A stretch of 6,479 nt of DNA from an uncultured Eubacteriales bacterium (GTDB lineage: Bacteria > Bacillota > Clostridia > Lachnospirales > CAG-274), in NCBI GenBank assembly GCA_902496345.1, contig CABVAP010000131.1:1-6479 (forward strand), in the 5' to 3' direction. Shown piece after piece: positions 1 through 4,988 of this stretch. Both the position numbers and the translations under genes were made by a program. Below the pieces are notes generated by a model. It worked only from the letters and a program-made list of their open reading frames with translations. It was not told the origin of the DNA and did no database searches. The stretch's first letter is position 1. The number at the start of each line of letters is the position of its first letter.

Positions 1-345
1 TTCTTTGCACAAGGCTTTTAAGCCCTTGAAACAGCTGTTTTCCTCAGCGAAAATGTGATTTCCGCTTGCGGATAAAAGTCTGCAACGCTTTTTGAAATCG
101 ACAATAACGATAAAAATTAACTTTATCGACAGTCTATTGTATACAAATTTAGATATTCACAAATATTATAAACAAATAATCGCAAACTATGCGAAATGTT
201 AAAATAACAATTGGCTGTATTTTATAATATGTTTTAAAAACACGCAAACTATGCCCATAAATTTCTAACTTAAATTTTTTAAATTAGAATAGGCATAGTT
301 ATAACGTAAATTAAAAATTTAATTTTTTTGAAAATATTATAAATC
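1..345. other. Left-edge region without a complete gene
   Basis: No complete gene is visible here. Bases 1-100 are about 42% G+C, clearly richer than the AT-rich DNA at 121-345. One plus-strand frame is open from the window edge to a TGA at 56-58 and could be the last 18 codons of a gene entering from the left. A minus-strand frame is open from 156 to the edge but has no ATG, GTG or TTG start. The patch also holds small palindromes: 61-72 (TCCGC-TT-GCGGA), 108-128 (CGATAAA/TTTATCG) and a perfect 10-base palindrome TTGTATACAA at 137-146. A 12-base direct repeat, CGCAAACTATGC, occurs at 181-192 and 243-254. I cannot decide between a gene end and a structured intergenic repeat. Confidence 0.5.
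247..300 (-). terminator. Hairpin downstream of cheV, possible terminator
   Basis: Perfect 9-base arms, AACTATGCC (247-255) and GGCATAGTT (292-300), enclose a second paired segment, TTCTAA (263-268) with TTAGAA (284-289), and an AT-only tip. The hairpin begins 46 bases past the cheV stop. Read on the minus strand, a T-rich stretch (gcgtgttttt) follows after a few bases, so it could act as a rho-independent terminator for cheV. The internal loops and the gap before the T run make it imperfect. A second AT-only palindrome at 308-325 (AAATTAAA/TTTAATTT) lies closer to the cheV stop and is followed by T on the plus strand. Confidence 0.5.
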
Positions 346-1263
346 TTATAATATGTATTTATCGATTAAAGTAACAAGGTTTGCGATTTCAGGTTTAGTA
401 ATCTGAGCAGTTGCACCAAGAGCCTCACCTTTAAGACGCATTTCTTCGTTGATAAGAGATGAGAAGATAATAACAGGAAGGTCTTTTAACTTTTCATCTT
501 CTCTTATACATTTAAGGAGTCTGTGTCCGTCCATCTTAGGCATTTCAATATCAGTTACAACACAGCGAACGTGGTTAGTTATGTCATCACCGATTTCTTT
601 GTATTCGCAAAGTTTGTCCCAAGCCTCTTTACCATTAGCACAAGCAGTAAGGTTAGAGTAGCCAGATTTTTCAAGTGATTCCATAATCATTTTTTCAAGA
701 AGAGGAGAGTCTTCTGCAAGAAGAACAGGTTTAGTTGACGTACCTCTTTCACCAAGAGAGTAAATTTCTTGAATTTGGATACCAGTATCAGGTGAAATAT
801 CAGCAAGAATTTTTTCAAAGTCAAGAATAGTTATAAGTCTGTTGTCAAAACGAGCAATACCTGTTGCAAGACCTTCTTCACCACCATAGATAGTTGGGTC
901 GGGTTTTTCGATGCTTTCCCAAGAAATACGATGAATACCTTCAACTGCGTGAACGTGAAAAGCTGTGCAAGTTTTATTAAAGTTAGTTATGATAAAAATA
1001 CTTCTCTCTTCATTTGAAACAGGAGAAAGCCCCATATAAGCAGGAAGATTTACAACTGTCATAATTTTATCACGAGGTTTAAAGATACCTTCAACAAAAG
1101 GATTTGAATTAGGCATTGGAGTAACAGGAGCATACTGCATAATTTCGACAACCTTAGCTACATTTATACCAAAATGACGGTCACCTATTGTAAATTCCAT
1201 TACTTCAAGTTCATTTGTACCACTCTCTAAAAGAATTTCATTTTTTTTCTTTACATCGACCAT
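346..1263 (-). CDS. cheV: Chemotaxis coupling protein CheV (CheW domain plus receiver domain)
   Basis: This is a cytoplasmic coupling protein that links chemoreceptors to the CheA kinase and is tuned by phosphorylation. The 305 residues match the usual CheV length of about 300. An N-terminal CheW-like domain spans roughly residues 18-160 (EFTIGDRHFGINVAKVVEIM start, later GLATGIARFDNRLITILDFE). A response-regulator receiver follows at about 177-305. The receiver has the acidic pair E184-D185, phosphoacceptor D238 in VVTDIEMPKMDG, S268 and K290, so it looks functional. The start chosen is the ATG at 1263, preceded by AGGAGG seven bases upstream. The frame stays open upstream to 1332, but that extension would translate across the ribosome binding site. 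No other chemotaxis gene is in the window, so this is a stand-alone cheV, divergent from asnB. Assignment is very secure. Confidence 0.93.
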   Translation of the reverse strand: MVDVKKKNEILLESGTNELEVMEFTIGDRHFGINVAKVVEIMQYAPVTPMPNSNPFVEGIFKPRDKIMTVVNLPAYMGLSPVSNEERSIFIITNFNKTCTAFHVHAVEGIHRISWESIEKPDPTIYGGEEGLATGIARFDNRLITILDFEKILADISPDTGIQIQEIYSLGERGTSTKPVLLAEDSPLLEKMIMESLEKSGYSNLTACANGKEAWDKLCEYKEIGDDITNHVRCVVTDIEMPKMDGHRLLKCIREDEKLKDLPVIIFSSLINEEMRLKGEALGATAQITKPEIANLVTLIDKYIL

Positions 1264-1270
1264 ATCTAAT

Positions 1271-1276
1271 CCTCCT
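1271..1276 (-). promoter_or_regulatory. Ribosome binding site deciding the cheV start
   Basis: AGGAGG on the minus strand lies seven bases before the ATG at 1263. It selects this start over an in-frame ATG at 1332, which would add 23 hydrophobic residues not expected in a cytoplasmic CheV. Confidence 0.85.
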
Positions 1277-1403
1277 AAATAAATAATAAACACAAAAAGC
1301 TTAACACAATTTACAAAATTAATATAATTCAAATTTAAACTGGTGTTCTATCATTTTGTGATTTTTAATTTTATTTTGTTTTTAAACACTATTCAATAAT
1401 TTT

Positions 1404-1431
1404 ATTATAACATTATAACCAATATTTGCAA
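1404..1431 (-). promoter_or_regulatory. Probable sigma-A promoter of cheV with extended -10
   Basis: On the minus strand, TTGCAA (1426-1431) serves as -35 and a perfect TATAAT (1404-1409) as -10, with a 16-base spacer. A TG one base before the -10 (TGTTATAAT) makes it an extended -10. Transcription would start near 1397, giving a leader of about 134 bases before the cheV ATG. A second TATAAT (1412-1417) lies just upstream but has no matching -35. No sigma-D-type motility promoter (GCCGATAA-like) was seen. This is a consensus match only. Confidence 0.5.
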
Positions 1432-1494
1432 AGTAAAATTTTTAATTTTGTTAATTTATAAAAATGTACAAATTTTTAAGGGGTATTTAAAAAT

Positions 1495-1538
1495 CATAAA
1501 CACCCTAAAGTGTGTTGGCAAAGCCCACGGTTTTTATG
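1495..1538 (+). repeat. Element D: short palindrome related to the right end of element A
   Basis: Ten-base arms, CATAAACACC (1495-1504) and GGTTTTTATG (1529-1538), pair with one mismatch. An inner GGC-AAA-GCC hairpin (1517-1525) lies between them. The right half (1517-1538) matches 19 of 22 bases of the right end of element A (3725-3746), including an identical 13-base core, CAAAGCCCACGGT. T-rich DNA follows on the plus strand. It may be a deleted copy of the larger element, or a terminator-like hairpin about 160 bases upstream of asnB. Confidence 0.6.
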
Positions 1539-1659
1539 CTGTTTTAATGCTTTTAATTTTTCTAAATTTTTGCTTGATAAAAGGTAAATATTATTGAATT
1601 ATTTTTGTAAATGTGATAAAGTTATAAATAAGTGTTTTTAACTAAAATAAAAAAGATTT

Positions 1660-1677
1660 AAAAGTTTTAAAAGTTTT
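1660..1677 (+). repeat. Tandem 9-base repeat before the asnB ribosome binding site
   Basis: AAAAGTTTT occurs twice head to tail (1660-1668 and 1669-1677), ending 12 bases before GGAGG. Each unit is a near-palindrome around a central G. It could be a protein-binding site or simply AT-rich sequence noise. Confidence 0.4.
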
Positions 1678-1701
1678 ATTATATTTACTGGAGGTTTTTG
1701 T

Positions 1702-3534
1702 ATGTGTGGTTTCTGTGGATTTACGGGAAACATAAAAGATAGGGAAAAGATAATCAAAAAAATGATGGATAGAATAGTCCATAGAGGCCCTGATAGTGCT
1801 GGAGTTCATAGCGATGAAAAGATAACAATGGGCTTTCGCCGTTTAAGTATAATTGACTTGGCAGACGGCTCACAGCCTATGTATAACGAAGATGAGTCTG
1901 TTGTGCTTGTCTTTAATGGAGAAATTTATAACTATAAAGAACTTAGGGAAAAACTTATCGAAAAAGGACATATCTTTAAAACTCATTCTGATACAGAGGT
2001 TCTTGTTCACCTTTACGAGGAAAAAGGCAAAGATATGCTTGATTATTTGAGAGGTATGTTCGCCTTTGCAATCTTTGATAAAAAGACAGATACGCTCTTT
2101 GCTGCTAGAGATTTCTTTGGTATCAAACCTTTTTACTATGCAAATGTAAACGGAAACTTGATGTTTGGTTCTGAAATAAAAAGTTTTCTTGAACACCCAG
2201 AATTTAAAAAAGAAGTCAATACTGTTGCTCTTGAAAACTATTTGACTTTCCAGTATTCTGTTCTTCCAGAAACGTTTTTTAAGGGTGTTTATAAGCTTAC
2301 CCCCGGTCATTATATGATTTATAAAAATAATAAGCTCACAGTTGAAAGATATTTTACACCGATGTTTAAAGACGGAAATTATGAAAAGAGCTTACATCAG
2401 GTTGTAACAGAGGTTGACGATGTACTCCAAAACTCAGTTGAAGCACATAAGGTAAGTGATGTTGAAGTTGGTTCATTCCTTTCAAGTGGTGTTGATTCAA
2501 GCTATGTTGCTGCCTCTTTCAAAGGTGATAAAACCTTTACTGTTGGTTTTGATTATGAAAAATATAACGAAATCGACTATGCAAAAAGTCTTTCCGAAAA
2601 AGTCGGCATAGAAAACTACAACAAAATAATTTCAACTGACGAATATTGGAACATACTCCCAAAAGTTCAATATCATATGGACGAACCTTTGGCTGACCCT
2701 GCTGCCGTTGCATTGTATTTTGTAAGTAATCTTGCCAGCGAACACGTTAAGGTTGCTTTATCTGGCGAAGGTGCAGACGAATTTTTCGGTGGATATAATA
2801 TTTATAAAGAGCCTATGGATATTTCTCTTGTTACTCATTTGCCTAAGTTTATAAGAAAATTCCTTGCTGGCTGTGTTAAATTGATACCATTTTCTTTCAA
2901 GGGTAAAAACTTTTTCATCAGAGCGTCAAAAGATGTTGAAGAAAGATTTATCGGAAATGCGTATATGTTTACAAAGCAAGAACGTGAGGAAATTTTGAAA
3001 AATCCAACAGGCAACTATGACCCACAACAATTGACAAAACCATTTTATGACCAAGTAAAAGACAAAGATGACGTTACTAAAATGCAGTTTATCGATATGA
3101 ATTTCTGGCTTATAGGCGACATTCTTTTAAAGGCTGATAAAATGAGTATGGCAAACTCACTTGAGGTTCGTGTACCTTTCCTTGACAAAGAAGTATTTAA
3201 AGTTGCGTCAGATATTCGTTCAGATTATAGAGTAAACAGAGTTTCAACAAAATATGCGTTTAGACTTGCAGCGAAGGATAGACTTCCAGAAGCTGTTGCA
3301 AATAAAAAGAAACTTGGTTTCCCTGTACCTATCAGAATATGGCTCAAAGAAGACAAGTATTATAACACTATAAAAGAAGCATTTACAAGCGATGCTGCTA
3401 AAAAATATTTTAATTCTGATAAAATCGTTGAACTACTTGACAAACATAAAAAAGGTAAAGGCGATTTTAGCCGAAAGATTTGGACAATTTATATGTTCCT
3501 TGTTTGGCACAAACAATTTTTTGAAACTGTTTAA
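1702..3534 (+). CDS. asnB: Asparagine synthetase, glutamine-hydrolysing
   Basis: The enzyme makes asparagine from aspartate, ATP and glutamine in the cytoplasm. The N-terminal class-II glutamine amidotransferase domain (residues 2-210) begins MCGFCGF, with C2 as the nucleophile after Met removal. It keeps RRLSIID (46-52), the FNGEIYN glutamine-binding motif (71-77) and D97 of HSDTEV. The synthetase domain follows from about residue 235, with the ATP pyrophosphatase loop SSGVDSS (261-267) and SGEGADE (354-360). At 610 residues it is in the normal range for Gram-positive AsnB proteins. The ATG at 1702 is preceded by GGAGG (1690-1694), and because the catalytic Cys must be residue 2 the start is certain. 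All key residues are present. It is transcribed away from cheV and followed 13 bases after its stop by element A. An amidotransferase of the same fold acting on another substrate in cell-wall or natural-product synthesis is possible, but nothing nearby suggests it. Confidence 0.93.
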   Translation: MCGFCGFTGNIKDREKIIKKMMDRIVHRGPDSAGVHSDEKITMGFRRLSIIDLADGSQPMYNEDESVVLVFNGEIYNYKELREKLIEKGHIFKTHSDTEVLVHLYEEKGKDMLDYLRGMFAFAIFDKKTDTLFAARDFFGIKPFYYANVNGNLMFGSEIKSFLEHPEFKKEVNTVALENYLTFQYSVLPETFFKGVYKLTPGHYMIYKNNKLTVERYFTPMFKDGNYEKSLHQVVTEVDDVLQNSVEAHKVSDVEVGSFLSSGVDSSYVAASFKGDKTFTVGFDYEKYNEIDYAKSLSEKVGIENYNKIISTDEYWNILPKVQYHMDEPLADPAAVALYFVSNLASEHVKVALSGEGADEFFGGYNIYKEPMDISLVTHLPKFIRKFLAGCVKLIPFSFKGKNFFIRASKDVEERFIGNAYMFTKQEREEILKNPTGNYDPQQLTKPFYDQVKDKDDVTKMQFIDMNFWLIGDILLKADKMSMANSLEVRVPFLDKEVFKVASDIRSDYRVNRVSTKYAFRLAAKDRLPEAVANKKKLGFPVPIRIWLKEDKYYNTIKEAFTSDAAKKYFNSDKIVELLDKHKKGKGDFSRKIWTIYMFLVWHKQFFETV

Positions 3535-3547
3535 TCTAAGATAAGAA

Positions 3548-3746
3548 AAGACCTTGGGGCTTTGCCCCAACACCCCACCACCTTTTGAAAAAGGTGGACG
3601 AAAACTTTTGCCGGAAACTAACGTTTCCTGATACGTCCTTGCCTTATGTAAGCAAAAATAAAATCTACCGAACATCGTAGTTTTGCTTACACAAGAGGAT
3701 AACACTAAGATATTAAGACCTTGTGACAAAGCCCACGGTCTTAATG
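3548..3746 (+). repeat. Element A: structured repeat with inverted ends, between asnB and the HIT gene
   Basis: The element starts 13 bases after the asnB stop and runs nearly to the HIT ribosome binding site. Its ends are inverted repeats: AAGACCTTGGGGCTTTG (3548-3564) against CAAAGCCCACGGTCTT (3727-3742), differing by one mismatch and one extra base. Inside are four hairpins in a row: TTGGGGC/GCCCCAA (3554-3570), CCACCTTT/AAAGGTGG (3578-3597), GGAAAC-TAAC-GTTTCC (3613-3628) and TGTAAGCAAAA/TTTTGCTTACA (3647-3691). Copy B at 6326-6479 has the same order. It is richer in G+C than the flanking gaps. It resembles a small non-autonomous mobile element or a structured RNA repeat; no transposase is nearby. 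A 98-codon minus-strand frame crossing it is not a gene. Confidence 0.75.
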
Positions 3747-3751
3747 TTTTT
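3712..3751 (+). terminator. Terminator-like hairpin at the right end of element A
   Basis: ATTAAGACC (3712-3720) pairs perfectly with GGTCTTAAT (3737-3745), followed by G and five T (3747-3751), the form of a rho-independent terminator on the plus strand. It lies about 180 bases after asnB. Only 16 bases separate the T run from the HIT ribosome binding site, too few for a separate promoter. HIT expression would then need read-through, or the hairpin may act as a leader attenuator. The same GGTCTT can instead pair with AAGACC at the left end of the element. Confidence 0.55.
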
Positions 3752-3767
3752 AAAAAATTTAAACTAT

Positions 3768-3772
3768 GGAGG
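3768..3772 (+). promoter_or_regulatory. Ribosome binding site deciding the HIT start
   Basis: GGAGG lies eight bases before the ATG at 3781. An in-frame ATG at 3766 overlaps this site and has no site of its own, so translation should begin at 3781. Confidence 0.85.
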
Positions 3773-3780
3773 TTTTAGAA

Positions 3781-4188
3781 ATGGATTGTATTTTTTGTAA
3801 ACTTGCAAATGGGGAAATCCCAACAAATACAGTATTTGAAGATGAAAATTTTAGGGTTATTTTGGACGCTGCCCCAGCAAACTTGGGACATTGCCTTGTT
3901 TTGCCAAAATCACACGCAAAAGATATATTTGAAATGCCACAGGAGCTTACAGAAAAAGCATTTGGTGTTGCAAAAAAAATTGCAGAGGCAATAAAAAAAT
4001 CTGGACTTGCTGAAAATGTTAATATCCTTCAAAATAATGGTGAGTTGGCTGGTCAAACAGTTAGCCATTTTCACGTTCACGTTATCCCAAGACTTGAAAA
4101 TGATGACGTTGTTATAAAATCAAAAGCTGTTGATGTAGATGACGAAAAAACAGCAAATGTAATAAAATCTATAAAATCAGCACTTTAA
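3781..4188 (+). CDS. HIT-family nucleotide hydrolase/transferase (Hint-like)
   Basis: This small cytoplasmic protein belongs to the histidine-triad superfamily, whose members typically hydrolyse nucleoside phosphoramidates, aminoacyl-adenylates or dinucleoside polyphosphates as homodimers. It has 135 residues, normal for bacterial members. The start MDCIFCK carries the CxxC pair (C3, C6) that, with H45 and the first triad histidine, forms the zinc site found in many bacterial HIT proteins. The triad HFHVHV is at 96-101, with H98 and H100 completing it and PR just after. The substrate cannot be told from sequence. It follows element A and is probably co-transcribed with the membrane-protein gene that starts 47 bases after its stop, with no hairpin between them. 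Confidence 0.93.
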   Translation: MDCIFCKLANGEIPTNTVFEDENFRVILDAAPANLGHCLVLPKSHAKDIFEMPQELTEKAFGVAKKIAEAIKKSGLAENVNILQNNGELAGQTVSHFHVHVIPRLENDDVVIKSKAVDVDDEKTANVIKSIKSAL

Positions 4189-4235
4189 TTGAAATTTTTA
4201 TAAATAAAGTAAATAAAAATAAATAGGAGGTTAAT

Positions 4236-4856
4236 ATGGGCGATATTTTTCTTTACCTTTGTATAGCACTTATTTCGTCACTTGTTTCTGTTGTACTCTT
4301 GTGCTTTTTGAGCAAGACTATGAAACTTAAACGAGAATATACAGAGCTTATTATTCCTATTGTCGGAGCAATTGTTTTTATGCTTGTTTTCCAGTCTGGC
4401 GTAAGTTCGACATTTACAACGATTGTTGAAAGCAAACTTCCGGGAAATTTTGTTTCTGATAATGGTGATAATATATTTAATCAGATTTTACAGGTGTTCT
4501 TTTATATTGTAATATCTGCTATAGTTTTATCGCAGTTTGTTTATTTTGTATGTAGAAAATTTGGCAGTAAAGCAACGGCTTTAACTAGACAATGGATTTT
4601 TATAGGCATAAATTTGTTGCTTATAATTGTTTCATCTATTTTCTCATATATTTACGGAACATCAACTTTAAAGGAAATTCTTAATCTTCCTGCAAACCAA
4701 GCACCAGAAGTGTTTTTTAATGCGTTCCCAGGGCTTTTGTTAGTTTTTGGGGTTTCTGCTACATTGATACTTAGCTTTGTGCTTATGATTTTTAATATGA
4801 TTTTTTATAAAATAACAAAAGAAATAAGTTTTGTAATAAGAAGAAAGAAACAATAA
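4236..4856 (+). CDS. Integral membrane protein of unknown function, five predicted helices
   Basis: I do not recognise a family. The 206 residues form about five hydrophobic helices, roughly at 4-25, 37-56, 82-106, 119-141 and 163-192. Positive residues lie in the loop after helix 1 (SKTMKLKRE), in the loop after helix 3 (CRKFGSKATALTRQ) and at the C-terminus (IRRKKQ). Acidic or neutral residues fill the other loops. This predicts N-terminus outside and C-terminus inside, with an external segment at about 57-81 (ESKLPGNFVSDNGDN). No cysteine pair, catalytic motif or lipobox was seen. AGGAGG at 4225-4230 precedes the ATG by five bases, so the start is firm. It is probably in an operon with the HIT gene. 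Element C begins at its stop codon. Coding status is well supported; function is open. Confidence 0.82.
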   Translation: MGDIFLYLCIALISSLVSVVLLCFLSKTMKLKREYTELIIPIVGAIVFMLVFQSGVSSTFTTIVESKLPGNFVSDNGDNIFNQILQVFFYIVISAIVLSQFVYFVCRKFGSKATALTRQWIFIGINLLLIIVSSIFSYIYGTSTLKEILNLPANQAPEVFFNAFPGLLLVFGVSATLILSFVLMIFNMIFYKITKEISFVIRRKKQ

Positions 4857-4953
4857 AAATCTTGAGGCTTTACCTAAACTTAATGTATTTTTTATATGCC
4901 TTGAAAGAGGGTAAAAATAAAAATAGTTTAGTTAAGTAAAGCCCAAGATTTTT
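4855..4953 (+). terminator. Element C: long hairpin at the end of the membrane-protein gene, likely terminator
   Basis: The arms 4855-4873 (AAAAATCTTGAGGCTTTAC) and 4936-4953 (GTAAAGCCCAAGATTTTT) pair throughout, with one extra base. Pairing continues inward as CTAAACT (4874-4880) with AGTTTAG (4925-4931) after a four-base bulge, then as mostly A-T pairs. The hairpin overlaps the stop codon at 4854-4856, and the right arm ends in five T, as in a terminator. The outer arms resemble the inverted ends of element A (CTTG-GGCTTT against AAAGCCC), so this may be a shorter member of the same repeat family. Confidence 0.65.
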
Positions 4954-4958
4954 ATAAT
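4953..4958 (+). promoter_or_regulatory. Possible -10 box for the deacetylase gene
   Basis: A perfect TATAAT abuts the right edge of element C, 30 bases before the ATG at 4989. A -35 would have to lie inside the right arm of element C, and only weak matches (for example TTAAGT at 4932-4937, spacer 15) are found. If real, the gene has a very short leader of about 24 bases. Confidence 0.3.
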
Positions 4959-4988
4959 TTAAACAAAAAAGTAAAAGAGGTCAAAAAA

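Larger units (their letters stand above)
1264..1701. other. Divergent intergenic region between cheV and asnB
   Basis: This 438-base AT-rich gap separates two divergent genes. It holds the cheV promoter on the minus strand and palindromic element D at 1495-1538. The stretch from about 1540 to 1690 is very AT-rich and should contain the asnB promoter, but no convincing -35/-10 pair stands out. The best candidate is TTGAAT (1594-1599) with TG-preceded GATAAA (1615-1620) at a short 15-base spacing. I saw no T-box-type GGTGGNACCGCG motif, although asparagine genes in Firmicutes can be T-box controlled. No credible small gene was found. Confidence 0.6.

Noticed and set aside
1..156. Minus-strand open frame reaching the left edge
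   Set aside because: No ATG, GTG or TTG start lies in the open part and no ribosome binding site is visible; not called as a gene.
449..661. 70-codon plus-strand open frame inside cheV
   Set aside because: It is antisense to the conserved receiver domain of cheV.
1264..1332. N-terminal extension of cheV by 23 residues to an ATG at 1332
   Set aside because: It runs through the AGGAGG site, is hydrophobic and is not part of known CheV proteins; the ATG at 1263 is correctly spaced.
1540..1701. T-box or other riboswitch before asnB
   Set aside because: No GGTGGNACCGCG-like sequence and no recognisable riboswitch core; the leader is almost pure AT-rich DNA.
1870..2310. 146-codon minus-strand open frame inside asnB
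   Set aside because: It is fully antisense to a strongly conserved part of asnB and has no recognisable motifs.
3433..3729. 98-codon minus-strand open frame
   Set aside because: It covers the end of asnB antisense and then element A; the protein is just a translation of hairpin arms with no ribosome binding site.
3548..3746. CRISPR array or tRNA in the structured gap
   Set aside because: There are no regularly spaced direct repeats and no cloverleaf; the hairpins differ from one another.
3766..3780. HIT start five codons upstream
   Set aside because: That ATG overlaps the GGAGG used by the ATG at 3781, and the family typically begins with the MxCIFC-type motif.
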